Counted from the stretch's first letter, positions 24,317 through 35,170 are shown. The stretch is DNA of 64,000 nt from Engraulis encrasicolus (GCF_034702125.1 NC_085865.1:18078281-18142280), one strand, 5' to 3'. Made by a program: numbers and translations. The notes: generated from the sequence alone by a model not told the origin.

Positions 24317-25216
24317 TGAGTGAGTGAGTTACCATTGCCTTGCTGGGATGTTCACACTGTTTGTTTTTAGCTGCCATGCTCCACTGGCTGCACTGTGGTA
24401 TGGTCTGGGTAGCCCCTGTCAAACAAATCACAGCAATGAACAATCTCAAATTAGATTCGATTCAGTCGCAGAAATTTCATATTAGAATATCAATTCCATC
24501 AGGATCAGCACGAGTCAGATCTTCTGTGATTCACATCTCATATTCAAGTATGTGTGGACACATTGACATAAGCCCTACAGGTAGCCTACACAATTAACCT
24601 CCTCATACATCCACACACATATAGGCCTACTCCTCTCTTCCACATGCAATCCATTTTACCATCTCCTCTCATGCCCGGCCACCACACCTGCACTGTCTAC
24701 ACATAGTGCAAAAGTTTAATCGTCTACTTCAATTTTACTTCGGCTATAGATTATATGCTTGTAATACTCTGACACAATCCCAAACTACTACTGATTTGGG
24801 TATCATAACATACTACTAAATAGCCTACGTCCGCACCACTGCACGCAGTGTCACAAGATAATGGATAATTGAATAGACCGTGTCTGTAAAGAAATTGCCC
24901 AAGTATTATCAATGAGTTGACAGGTCTCTTTCTTACCTCTGTCTCCATTTGAAGCCCGTTCGAAGTCACCTTCATGACTACGCCTAGGAGGGTCTTCGAT
25001 TCGTACGGTGAATGTGTTGATATTCTGTGAAGAACTACAATGTATCGTCGTTTGCCTTCTGGCGTCTTCGGAATGTTTGCATCTTGAACATTCCAAGCGT
25101 AAAGCTGCATATTCCGTGTCAAACAGCTCGCATAATTCTGTCACCGCTGCAGTCAACAATTCTTCTAAAAGAGTGGAAATTTTACTCCTAAAGTGTGGGT
25201 TTGTTGCAGTTACCAT
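21807..25216 (-). CDS. C2H2 zinc-finger protein, four coding exons, 496 aa
   Basis: Probably a nuclear DNA-binding transcription factor. Coding exons on the minus strand are 25216-24937, 24415-24333, 24114-24030 and 22849-21807. All introns are GT-AG, and the lengths (280, 83, 85 and 1043 bp) keep one frame to a TAG. Exon 1 starts MVTATNPHFRSKISTLLEEL, an amphipathic helix typical of the N-terminus of fish zinc-finger proteins, with ELCELFDTEYAAL after it. Exon 3 holds IKQE, a SUMO-site consensus, in an acidic context. The last exon has a long Ser/Asn/Gly/His-rich linker with repeated HVG(S/K)(A/G)DY-like segments, then three C-terminal fingers: CGLCGKRLL, CNQCGKRFSR and CKFCFKKFNA. The TG(Y/L)(A/K)P linkers are canonical. 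The third finger ends in Cys instead of His (NRHKRAC), so it is C2HC. I cannot name an orthologue. Confidence 0.88.
23163..23921. mobile_element. Intronic DNA element with TGGGTGGTTGACGT ends
   Basis: A 14-bp inverted pair, TGGGTGGTTGACGT near 23165 and ACGTCAACCACCCA near 23906, brackets about 760 bp in the last intron of the zinc-finger gene. Inside, CACACCACAGGA-like motifs recur near 23620, 23635 and 23790. No clear target duplication and no coding region were seen, so class is open. Confidence 0.5.
24229..24314. repeat. (GT)n microsatellite beside a splice donor
   Basis: In the sense of the gene this is a (CA)n tract starting about 18 nt inside the intron that follows exon 2 (donor at 24332). 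The intron is only 218 bp long, so the repeat makes up about 40% of it. Confidence 0.95.
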
Positions 25217-25660
25217 TGTGCAAAAATAATGCTAGAATGTTTTCGATTCTGTCTGTGTGCAGTAAATGTTATTGTACATGTCTTCCTGTTCAGAGGTAGA
25301 ATGAATCTTAAGCCTCAACCGATTCCGTAATAGCATAGCGACATCTAGTGGAGTGGAATGATCTCAAGGTTTTAACCAGAGAAAGTAGAACAGATGAGAA
25401 AGTTCACTCATGTTGGAGCCCATTGTAGCCAATAAGCGTGCAGTAGGCCTACCATCTGGTTGGCTAAAGCAGACAAGGGGAAAATGAGTCAGTCAATAGG
25501 GCAAAATGCTAAAATATATTCTTCTCCAATTTTCAGTCATAAACCTCATGAATAAAAAAAAATCCTGTTAAGAACAATGGCTGGTATTGGATAGAAAGCT
25601 GCAGGCCTATTGTCAAGTTTTGGGGTGTTTAGTTTTTCCAGCAGGGCAGAGGATTGAGAC
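25217..25660. other. Upstream region of the zinc-finger gene
   Basis: This should hold the 5' UTR and promoter of the minus-strand gene. No TATA box or CpG-rich island stands out, and the transcription start cannot be placed. Confidence 0.3.
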
Positions 25661-25721
25661 CTGTAGCCTACTTAGTCCGGCGGATTAGACACACAAAAGG
25701 GCCTAATCGTGCACTTTTGAG

Positions 25722-26400
25722 TAAAAGCATGAAAATTGGTACAAATATCCTTCTCGATATGCTGATTAATATTAGCGTTGGAGGCGTCGCGAAAAATGAA
25801 GAATTTTCAAGATGGCCGCCAAATCCAATATGGCCAACCCAAATTAATGAAACTACCTGACACGTTGATGTAAAAGCATGAAAATCGGTACATATATCCT
25901 TCTTGATATGCTGATTAATGTTAGCATTGCAGGCGCTGCGAAAAATTATGAATGTTCAAGATGGCCGCCAAATCCAATATGGCCAACCCATATTAATGAA
26001 ACTACCAGACACTTTGTAGTAAAGGCCTGAAAATTGGTACACATGTCCTTCTTAATATGCTGATCAATGTTATCGTTGGAGGCGCCACGAAAAATGCTGT
26101 ATTTTCAAGATGGCCGCCACATCCAATATGGCCAACCCATATTAATGAAGCTACTGTACCTGAAACTTTTTTGTAAAACCATGAAAATGGATGCCCAGTT
26201 ACTTCTTTATATTTTGATTAATAAAAGAAATGGAGGCATTGCAAGAAAGTTTAATTTTCAAAATGGCCGCCTAATCAAATCTAGCCAACCCATATTAATG
26301 AAACCATTGATGAATTTAACACCCACTTTGTAGTAAAAACATGAAAAATGGTACACATTTACCTCCTGATATGCTGATTAATATTTGAAATGGAGGCATT
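25722..26400 (+). repeat. Left-arm tandem array, ~150-bp units
   Basis: Units begin near 25722, 25871, 26019, 26171 and 26331. Each carries CATGAAAATTGGTAC and, in the outer units, GATGGCCGCC followed by AATCCAATATGGCCAACCC. Divergence increases towards the centre of the element. Confidence 0.85.
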
Positions 26401-27459
26401 GCAAATAAATGGAGCCTAATATTTGGTACCTTCACTGAGGGATGGAATCCATGCTGTCTTTTCAGATCAGCAGGATTGTGCAAAGCAGCATAGGATTTCC
26501 CAGGTCGTGGTATATCCTATGGCCAACATTAATCAAACTGCCAACAATGCCTAATTAAAAGATACACAAACTTTGAATAAATGGTGAATGGCACAGTTGG
26601 TGCAAAGTCAACTCTGGGTATGTACATTTGAGTAACCTTGAGTGAAAGTTTACTTGTACAGTATTAGGATTCATTATAATAATAGTGTGCAAGATTTGGC
26701 TTATGGTGAACCCCCATTTCTGTATTTGTAGTTCAAGGTATGCAAACTATGCATCATATGCAAGGTGAAGTTGATAAGATTTGATTTAACCCCCATGTTG
26801 AGGGGGGACAAGATTTTGTTTTGTTACCTACAGTACTTGAATGAAGGTTGTGCACATTTATTGCTCAAATCCATTGAAAAAGTGACTAAGATATTTATTG
26901 ACTCATCAAAGACTACAAATATGCTTCTACTACATGTACAGAGAAATGTATACTGAGATAAATAAAGGATATTTTATGCCCATTTATACATCTATGGGTT
27001 GGCCATATTTGATGTGGGCCCCTCTTGAACATTCTTTTGATTTTTTGATGATGTTAATACAATAAAAATATACATGTGTTTTCATGCTTTCGCTGCAAAT
27101 TGTGCCCTGTAACACAATATGTAACACTACATATCTATATATAACATTAGTAGGGTAGGGTTTGATGTTTCGAAATTAGGCTATGTTAGGATCACTTCCA
27201 GAGTAATCTTTTTTAGGACTATTACTTGTGTGTGTGTGTCTGTGTGCGTGCACGCACTTCTCACGTGAACCCTTCTACATTATTATACATATCAATAAGT
27301 ATATGTGTGCTGATTGCATGCTCCTGCTACAAAGTGCATGGTGGTTTCACTAATATGGGTCAAACATGTTTGATTTGTCTGGAAAATTCAGATTTTTTTT
27401 TCATACCTCCATTCCTAATATTAATCTGCACATAAAGATGTAACTGTGTAGGCTACCAA

Positions 27460-28231
27460 TTATCATGCTTTTACCACAAAGTGCCCGGTAGTTAATATGG
27501 GTTGGCCATATTGGATTTGGCGGCCATTTTGAAAATTCTGTGTTTTTCACATCTAATAATCTGCTGAAAAAGAAGTAAATGTGTGACCATTTTCATGCTT
27601 TCACTACGTGCATAATGGATTCACTCATCTGCTATACAATTCCTGTTATATGGGTCGGCCATATTTCATTTGGTGGCCATTTTGAACATTTCAATTTTGG
27701 TTTTACGCAACAATTCCATTTCTAACATTAATAGTTACATCATAGAGTATGTATTTACCAAATTTCAGGCATTTATGACGCAGTGCATGATGGTTTCTCA
27801 CTAATATGGGTTGGCCATATTGGATTTGGCGGCCATCTTGAAAATACAGCATTTTTCGCAGCGCCTCCAACAATAACATTGATCAGCATATTAAGAAGGA
27901 CATGTGTACCAATTTTCAGGCCTTTACTACAAAGTGTCAGGTAGTTTCGTTAATATGGGTTGGCCATATTGGATTTGGCGGCCATCTTGAAAATGCATAA
28001 TTTTTCGCTACGCCTCCAATGCTAATATTAATCAGCATATCAAGAAGGATATATGTACCGATTTTCATGATTTTACAACAACGTGTCAGGTAGTTTCATT
28101 AATTTGGGTTGGCCATATTGGATTTGGCGGCCATCTTGAAAATTCTTCGTTTTTCGCGACGCCTCCAACGCTTATATTAATAAGCATAGGAAGAGGTATA
28201 TGTGTACCAATTTTCATGCTTTTACTCAAAA
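27460..28231 (-). repeat. Right-arm tandem array, inverted relative to the left arm
   Basis: Reverse-complement units with GGGTTGGCCATATTGGATTT and GGCGGCCATCTTGAAAAT recur near 27496, 27655, 27810, 27958 and 28108. Spacing matches the left array. Confidence 0.85.
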
Positions 28232-28323
28232 GTGCATGATCAATTCACCAATCCGCTGGACTAACTGGCATATTCTGCTAATGTAGGTCTATAAATTCAG
28301 CTAGCTGGTTCAGTGGGCTATAT

Positions 28324-28634
28324 CAGGGTTTCTCAACAGGGGTGCCGGGGCACCCTGGGGTGCCGCAAGCCCCCCTCAAGGGTGCCGCGGAAATGTGGCT
28401 GATAAATAAATTGTGTAATATAATACATATTTGTCTAAATTGATAATTAATGTTAGCCAGTGGAATCTTTCATATGCCATTTACGCACAATAAAGTAAAT
28501 ATATGTGTTATATGTGTAAATGTATTACTTTTCTAAGCTTGTATGGTATCGGATGCGGCTTGTTGTTTGGGGTGCCTTGAAATTTTCCAAGAATTGAAAG
28601 GGTGCCTCGCCTAAAAAAAGGTTGAGAAACACTG
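28324..28634. mobile_element. hAT-type MITE with CAGTGTTTCTCAACC ends (copy 2), exact TSD
   Basis: The same family as 14724-14978. It is flanked by an exact 8-bp duplication, GGCTATAT, at 28316-28323 and 28635-28642. The left terminus has drifted to CAGGGTTTCTCAACA. Confidence 0.88.
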
Positions 28635-28965
28635 GGCTATATGACAATTTAGTGACTAGTTTCGAAATGAGGGCAAAACTTCAGGGCAAAAATTATACAA
28701 CAAGAAATATATATTATTGTAAACAGCTCCTTTCCATTCACTTTTCACTTGTCTGTGGTATTGCAACTAGTTGGCGATTACGAGCAACTTCTGTCAGTTT
28801 CTCTGGTTTTAACTTCTCTTATCTATAAACTGTAATGCATTACCTTCCACCTCTATGGGGTACCTAAGCCTCCGCCCTCCCGGGCAGCTCACGGGGCTGT
28901 GAAAGTCAAAAAATTTGACTGGGCTAATGGACTGATCAAACCAATTTTCTGATCCACCTTACAAT

Positions 28966-29123
28966 CAGGGCCGCTGACAGCTTTGGCCAGGCGCAGGAAA
29001 AAGTCATCTGAAAGGGCCCCCTTGCCCAATAGATGCAATATAATGAGGAACCAATTTTGGGCCCCATCTCTCCCTGGGCCCGGGAAAACTGTCCCCTTTG
29101 TCCCCCCCCTGTCGGCACTCCTG
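28966..29123. mobile_element. hAT-type MITE, CAGGGCCGCTGACAG family (copy 2)
   Basis: It begins CAGGGCCGCTGACAG and ends CTGTCGGCACTCCTG. It is homologous to copies 1 and 3. No matching flanking duplication remains. Confidence 0.75.
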
Positions 29124-29166
29124 ATCCCTCCCTAAATCACACATAGGCTATGCTGTGCCTCAGAAT

Positions 29167-29616
29167 TTAATGATAACCAATGTTGTGATTGTCGACCTCA
29201 CTTGTTAAGCGTTTTGTGAGTTGCATGCATGACAAACCATTTTTTGGTGCAGCGGTCAGGCTGGCCGTGGGTATGAAGTTGGTCCTACCAAAGCTCAAAC
29301 CAAACCTACACCCTTGGTTCTTTTGTAAAGAAACTAGCCAGGTGGGTTTTTTTTTTTCGAAATAAGAAAACGGATAGTTACGATAACTCCAGATATGCAG
29401 TGAGCGCCTGATGATGTCCTCTGTCCAGTCGTCGGTATGTTTAATTTCTTGTAACCACAAACATCTCCTATGCGTCTGGAACAGCCTCTTCCCTCTCGAA
29501 ATAGCATAACAAGTGTACTTTAGGGTCTGCACTGTCTGTTTGTGTTTGTGTGTATGTGTGTGTGTCCACAGCGGGTTTACATACAGCCTCCCCACTCCCC
29601 ATTTAACCCAGTTCAC
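29167..29616 (-). other. 149-codon open frame, possible THAP-like remnant
   Basis: This is the longest open frame in its neighbourhood outside microsatellites. The centre reads CLWLQEIKHTDDWTEDIIRR, which recalls the W-x-x-x-I/L-x-R helix region of THAP domains, with RGKRLF upstream. The expected N-terminal Cys pair, the C-x2-H and the AVPTIF motif are not visible, and the first residues run through a CA-rich stretch. It is either a degenerate THAP piece from a transposase or a chance frame. Confidence 0.2.
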
Positions 29617-29917
29617 CTAGGAGTGCTGTCGAGAGAGCGCAGCCCATTCATTCTGAATGGAATCGGCACTCCATCGTTGGCGCCCCTACAGTACCAGAGC
29701 CTCTCGTAATACCCTTAAAACTTCTCTGGTGTGAGTCAACAATGTGAACGCAGTCAGTGATGGCGTGAAATCTAAACGGGTCAATAGTAATTGGTTATTT
29801 CTTTGCTCCACTGTTTGCATTTCAATGCATCTCAGTTTAAAAGACGAATTTCATACTGGAAGCAACAGTGATGGAAATATGTGAGCAGTGCTTGAAGTGG
29901 AAAATAAGAAGTGCAGG

Positions 29918-30073
29918 CAGGGCCGCTGACAGCTTTGGCCGGGCCCAGGACAAAGTCATCTGAAAGGGCCCCCTACCCAATACATTTAATGTAATGAGAA
30001 CCCAATTCTGGGCCCTCTCTGTCCCTGGGCCCAGGGCATCTGTCCCCTTTGTCCCCCTCTGTCAGCATCCCTG
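29918..30073. mobile_element. hAT-type MITE, CAGGGCCGCTGACAG family (copy 3), exact TSD
   Basis: The ends are CAGGGCCGCTGACAG and CTGTCAGCATCCCTG. An exact 8-bp duplication, AGTGCAGG, lies at 29910-29917 and 30074-30081. At 156 bp it defines the boundaries of the family. Confidence 0.9.
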
Positions 30074-30756
30074 AGTGCAGGAACACTGATTTTCTGACAA
30101 TACCATCAGTATCAAATCAGTACAAATCCAGTTAATTTTTTAATTGGAAAACTTCTCAGCTGTTGTTGTGTTACATGTGGCTTATTTGTTTGAACATGTG
30201 TTTTCACAATGACTATGTGATATATATCGTTAATGACTTACGTATGCTATGTTTAATAGACTGTAGTGTGTGGATTGTTTAGCCTCGCGAGCCATCCTAC
30301 GTACTTCCGCCAAAGGATTGGCTCCACTACGGTAGTCTGGCCGTGATTCTCTGTGGAGTGCCTGGAGCAGTAGGATTTTGATCGCAACACCCCCCCAGAA
30401 AACAGCCAATTATCGAATACGCCCCCCACGTGGGGGCGAAAGGGGGAGGACGCTCGTGACAATGACGTACACATCTGCGCCAGAGCCATTGGTCTGCGCT
30501 ATGTTGTTGTTGAGTAACTGCCGGCGATTGGGTGAGAGGTGTCCAATAATTTCAAACCATAAGTGAGTGCAAACTTCCTGCTTCCTGCAATCGCTTCAGA
30601 GCAAACAAATGCCGGACCATAAATACGAAATTAAATGGTAGTATTATGGAATGGTCAGGACCAGGCTATGGATTGTTTGAGTTAAAACAAATCAATGCTA
30701 AGAACCACAACCAAATTGTCAACTTGTGTATGGTTTTCCTGACTGGTTTGCATTAA

Positions 30757-31124
30757 AGGGACACTGTGCAGGAAATGGTCAAAAAAGGTACTGCAACTAT
30801 GCTGCTCATTGAAACTGGGCTGCCTATTGCCAAATTTGATCTTTACATGAACGTTTACTAAGTAATAAACACATATTTTATCGTCCTTTTATCTATCGTC
30901 CAAGTACAGTCACTTTTGCAGCTAAAAATGGCTATTTTTGGAAATTCAAAATGGCGGACCATGGAGAAGATCCCCCTTTTCATGTATGAAAAGTGCAAAT
31001 TTTCCAGTCATAATGAATACTTAGAATTTGATGCTGGTGGTAAGTATTCATGAAAAATGTAACATTAGTGAATGGGCAGCATGAATTCTGGAAATAAACA
31101 ACAAAAAAATCTCACAGTGTCCCT
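30757..31124. mobile_element. TTAA-flanked MITE
   Basis: The 12-bp inverted ends AGGGACACTGTG and CACAGTGTCCCT sit between two TTAA tetranucleotides (30753-30756 and 31125-31128). TTAA duplication is typical of piggyBac and some Kolobok elements. The 368-bp element is non-coding. Confidence 0.8.
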
Positions 31125-31196
31125 TTAAGGACTGACAACAGCTAAAACACTAAAGTGTGTGTGTGTGTGCGTGGGGGGTGGGGGGTTGTTATGTAA

Positions 31197-31340
31197 GGGT
31201 TAACGTTCGGCGAGAAGGTCGCTACCGTGGAATAGCAGCACGACAGAGAGAATCTTTAGACCCCGACGCGGAGCGGAGCGGCTTGTTCTCTCTGAAGTGC
31301 TGCTATTCCACAAAGCGACCGACTCGCCGAAAGTTAACCC
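31197..31340. repeat. Long palindrome, ~57-bp arms
   Basis: GGGTTAACGTTCGGCGAGAA at 31197 is mirrored by TTCGGCGAGT-type sequence ending AAAGTTAACCC at 31340. The arms run to about 31254 and from about 31284, with a GC-rich ~30-bp loop (ACCCCGACGCGGAGCGG). A second short inverted pair, CTTATTATATGG (31342) and CCATATAATAA (31666), suggests it is part of a larger terminal-inverted-repeat element. Confidence 0.75.
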
Positions 31341-31957
31341 GCTTATTATATGGATATACTTAAATGATTCACACATGGCGGGGACATTTCTTTAGGCCTA
31401 TTTAATGTTAAGATTGTTGCTGCGCAAAACAAAACAGTGCCGTTGTGGAACACCGCTAGGCAGCAGCTAGCCATGACAACAGGTGTTGTCTATCACAGCA
31501 GCTGATTAGAGTCTTGTTGAAAAGTCGCTTTAGCAGTGAAAAGTCTTGTTGCCATTGACAGCGGTCTGTTATAGACCAACCCGTCCGTTATCGAAAAATA
31601 ACAGACGTGCGAACGTTGGGGAGCCCCGTTGAAATGAATGGAGCATTCGACCGATGACGTCACACCATATAATAAATGTGGATAATGTTCACACTTTGTC
31701 TGTTGGACATTCCTATGTTTGATTATTGTTGGATTTTTCGCCATTCTCGCCATGGCTCAAAATGTTATTTTTGAAGAATAGTCTGAGAGTCTGGGGTCCA
31801 TGTCCAATATCGAATACATTTATTTGCCAAATACAATAATTGCCATAGTAAATAAAGCATGTTTACAGAGCTCCGGAGTTCATCATTTCATCTAGCCTCG
31901 CCATATGCAGGCTGACGATTCGGATGATCAGAACATAATTATTCTTGCATAGGGTCC

Positions 31958-34060
31958 CTGACTGCTCTAACCTCTTCAAAAGTGAAGTTCGTCTGGTCCC
32001 CACGCCTTCCAGAATCTAAAGTAACGATTCACCTCTACCCAAATCCTGATCCAGCCCAATGCCTATATGCAGTTCAGTGGAGGTTGATGCTTCAGATGTT
32101 GGGGTTGGTGCCATTCTCTCCCAATGCTTGACCAAGGACAACTGAATACACCCTTGCACCTTCTTCTCCCACCGCCTGTCAACAGCTGAGTGGAATTATC
32201 ATGTGGAAAACAGAGAATTCTTAGCTGTTAAGATGGCTCTGGAGGAGTGGCAGCATTGGCTGGAGGATGCTTCACTGACGTTTTTCGACTGCACTGATCA
32301 TAAGAACCTAGAATACATCACGAAGGCCAAAAGACTCCATCCTTGCCAAGCATGGTGGTCCATGTTCTTCTCCAGGTTCAATTTCATTCTATCCTACCGC
32401 CCTAGCCTAACTTCAAACCTGATGCCCTGAAGCCCCAAAGACGACCCTATCCTAGCCAATGTCCCACTATCCTTCTGTATGTACCGAATTCTGTATGCAC
32501 ACAGGTGTTGCAGGGGGGCCACTCCACCCGGCTGTCCTGTCACCCTGGAGCCAATTGAAGCCAGGCCTTCATTGACAGACGATTCTGATTCTGGCCATCC
32601 ATGAAAGACGATATCCTCAAGTATGTCCAGTCCTGCCAAGTCTGCACACAGAACAAGACCTCAACCACACACCCAGCTGGCCTGCTGCAACCCCTGTCTG
32701 TGCCCCGACGGCCATGGTCCCATATATCCCTGGACTTTGTGACCAGTTTGCCTCCATCAAACGGTAACAATGCTATACTTACTGTTGTTCACCGCTTCTC
32801 CAAGTCTGTCCATTTTATTCCCCTGCCTGGCCTTACATCAGCCAAAGAAACGGCCGAACTCATGATACAGCACGTCTTCCGTATAACTTACATGGCTTAC
32901 CCATAAAGGCGGTATCGGATAGGGGCCCCCATTACACATCTGCCTTTTGGAAAGCTGCTTGGTGCCTTTGTTTGTCTGTCTTCAGGGTTACATCCCCAAA
33001 GCAATGGCCAGACTGAGAGGGCAAATCAGCTGCTGGAGACGGTGCTGTGTTGTATGGCATCCCAAAACCCATCCACCTGGAGCCAACAGCTACCCTGGGC
33101 CGAGTATGCTATCAACTCTCACGTCTCCTCAGCCACAGGCCGGTCGCCTTTTGAATGTTCGCTCGGGTACCTGCCGCCGCTGTTTCCAGATAACCATGAT
33201 AACCATTGTGTGCTGTATGACCTAGTAGGCTGGCCATCACTAGATATTAGACGGCATAAACACTGGCTTTTATTTGTATACAAGGCCATAGTTGGCCAGC
33301 TCCCCTTGTATATACAGAGCCTTTTATCTTTTAGCAATCAAGGATATAACCTACGCTCAAGTAGCTACACAGTTTTAAATGTCCCAATAATAAAAACAGA
33401 ATTTGGTAAAACTGCTTTTATTCATTGTGCCCCAACTCACTGGAATGTTTCCAGCCCAGGAGGAGGAGGTTGGCGTCCCTTCTGTGGAGGCCTTCATTCT
33501 GCGGTGCCGTCGAACGTTGAGACTCACTCGCTCCACCCTCCTCCGCTCCTCTGCCAAGATGAAGGCCCAGGCGGATAAGCATCGATCCAGGGCCCCGCAG
33601 TATCGCGAGGGCCAGCGTGTGTGGCTCTCAACGCAGGACCTGCCCTTGAGAACTGAGTCCCGCAAACTTTCCCCACGATTCATCGGCCCTTTCCCCATCG
33701 CCAGAGTCCTCAGCCCCACAGCCGTCAGGCTCAAGCTCCCACTGCCCCTATGCCGCATCCACCCCACATTTCATGTCTCCCGAATCAAGCCCTTTGTGTG
33801 CAGCCCCATGCACCCTGCCCCCAAACCTCCTCCTCCCCCTCATCTCATTGACAGCTCTGAGGCATACACAGTGCGGCGTCTCCTGGATGTTAAGCGTCGG
33901 GGCCGTGGGCTCAAGTAGCTCGTGGACTGGGAGGGCTACAGCCCTGAGGAGAGATGCTGGGTCCCGGCTCGGCATATCCTGTATCACGCACTTGTGAAAG
34001 ACTTTCGCCGTCGACGTCCTGTGTCGATCAAGGGGACGCCTGGAGGCGTCGGTCCGTCCG
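31958..34060 (+). mobile_element. Decayed Ty3/gypsy chromovirus-type retrotransposon
   Basis: A 5'-truncated fragment that begins at the end of the reverse transcriptase (LTALTSSKVKFVWSP). It continues through RNase H ([25 protein letters not shown]), the integrase zinc-binding end ([10 protein letters not shown]), the integrase core ([11 protein letters not shown], a shifted-frame SDRGPHYTS, and HPQSNGQTERANQLLE, so the D,D,E positions remain), the GPFPIARV end domain and a chromodomain ([20 protein letters not shown]). Frameshifts, stops at about 32139 and 32427 and an in-frame TAG at 33916-33918 disable it. No LTR, gag or protease was seen. Chromodomain gypsy elements are common in fish genomes. 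Confidence 0.88.
33190..33445 (+). mobile_element. LINE fragment inserted in the gypsy integrase
   Basis: Between two copies of TGTTTCCAG (33181-33189 and 33446-33454) lies 256 bp unrelated to gypsy. It encodes RRHKHWLLFVYKAIVGQLP, and [15 protein letters not shown] after it, the C-terminal part of a non-LTR retrotransposon reverse-transcriptase ORF. The integrase frame resumes directly after the second TGTTTCCAG. The fragment ends inside coding sequence, without a 3' UTR or A-tail, which is unusual for ordinary LINE retrotransposition. Confidence 0.75.
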
Positions 34061-34065
34061 GCTGT

Positions 34066-34140
34066 CCCCTTCCCTTCCCTTCCCTTCCCTTCCCATCCCA
34101 TCCCATCCCATCTCTTCTCTTCCCCTCCCCTTCTTTGCTT
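34066..34140. repeat. (TTCCC)n/(CCCAT)n low-complexity tract
   Basis: A pyrimidine-rich pentameric repeat directly after the gypsy chromodomain. Confidence 0.85.
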
Positions 34141-34237
34141 TTTTAATTTGCAGGAGCAGCACACACCAGAGAGGATCCTGTAAGAACAAGTAAGCACAAG
34201 AAAACACAAGTCAGATCAAATCTAAAAAAAAAACATA

Positions 34238-34244
34238 CATGTAA

Positions 34245-34275
<31 letters not shown>

Positions 34276-34395
34276 TGTATGTATGTATGTATGTATGTAG
34301 GCTATGTATGTATTTATGTACAATATGTATGTATGCATGTATGTATGTAGAGTATATATGTACGGTATGTATGTATGTATGTATGTATGTATGCA
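34238..34395. repeat. (ATGT)n microsatellite, interrupted
   Basis: Tandem tetranucleotides in three blocks separated by short degenerate spacers. Confidence 0.9.
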
Positions 34396-34605
34396 TGTGG
34401 AGACACAACAGTAAAAAGAGACTAGGTAAAATCACTCATTAAAAAGCAGGCTTTGCATATTTAAGGCATATTAAGTATTGACTAATCTCCCCCTCCTCCT
34501 CCTACACACAGACACACATACATACACACACACACCTCCTCAAGCCTGTCCTCCTGGGTGTGTTCTGCTCCTGGTTCCTCTTTGCTTGGCCCCTCACCGA
34601 TTTTC

Positions 34606-35170
34606 CTAGGTTCCTAAAGAGGGCCAGATCCCCTTCTGAGGTGCCTGAATGTCTTCCTCCTGTTCCACCGCGCTGTGCTGCTGCCTGATGTTCAGGGGCT
34701 CCACCCGTCTCCTGTTCCTTCCCAGCAGCCTCCGGAGGTTCTTAGTGAGGCGTCTCAGGGGAGTGCAGAACTCCTTCTCACGTTGTTGAGTGTCCTCCTC
34801 CTCTTCCATGTGCTGCTCCAGTGTTGATGAGCAGTCCTCCACGCAGATCCCACTTCCACCGGTGGAGTTGGAGTATGGAGAGTCGTCATGAAAGGAGCAG
34901 TCTGATCCTTCTTCGTCCTCTTCCAGGTGGAGCCTCAGCTCTGGGTCCTCAGAAATAGGAATGCAGTATAAATGTTAAAAACTAGTTATATAATGTTGAT
35001 TTTGGTTAGCTTAGAAATGTAGATAATGTAGAGGACCCTCATACGAAACCCTCACACCTCAATGCATAATTTGTATAGTCTACCTCAAGCAGGCTTTTAT
35101 CATCCTTCAAATAGGAGTCGTCAGTGTCCTCGAGGAAATGGGCCCTTAAGCCTTTGGGGTCTTCGTTAAG
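34606..35170 (-). CDS. Two 3' exons of an unidentified acidic protein
   Basis: Exons at 35170-35084 (87 bp) and 34947-34606 (342 bp with the TAG) are joined by a GT-AG intron in phase 0. The first reads NEDPKGLRAHFLEDTDDSYL and continues KDDKSLLE; the second opens DPELRLHLEEDEEGSDCSFH and continues DDSPYS. The exons are therefore related (EDP-LR-H--ED), which suggests an internal exon duplication. The second exon continues with an acidic run (HMEEEEDTQQ), then a basic stretch LTKNLRRLLGRNRRR, and ends IWPSLGT. The acidic repeats plus basic patch resemble a nuclear or nucleolar protein, but I do not recognise the family. The 5' exons were not found; a CA-rich tract precedes the first exon. A decayed gene is possible. 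Confidence 0.5.

Larger units (their letters stand above)
25665..28275. mobile_element. Large fold-back element with arrayed arms
   Basis: The outer ends are inverted: TTAGTCCGGCGGATT near 25672 matches AATCCGCTGGACTAA near 28250, followed inward on both sides by CACTTTTGAGTAAAAGCATG. Each arm is a tandem array of ~150-bp units (25722-26400 and 27460-28231) in opposite orientation, with an unrelated ~1.06-kb centre. No transposase frame is visible, so it is non-autonomous. The structure recalls fold-back (FB/Galileo-like) elements, but the superfamily cannot be set from the sequence alone. Confidence 0.7.

Noticed and set aside
30253..30566. Overlapping ORFs on both strands near a GC-rich stretch
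   Set aside because: No motif, no splice sites; could be promoter-like sequence but no transcript can be inferred.
33748..34209. 153-codon minus-strand ORF
   Set aside because: Antisense of the gypsy chromodomain and a pyrimidine repeat; the plus strand carries the recognisable domain.
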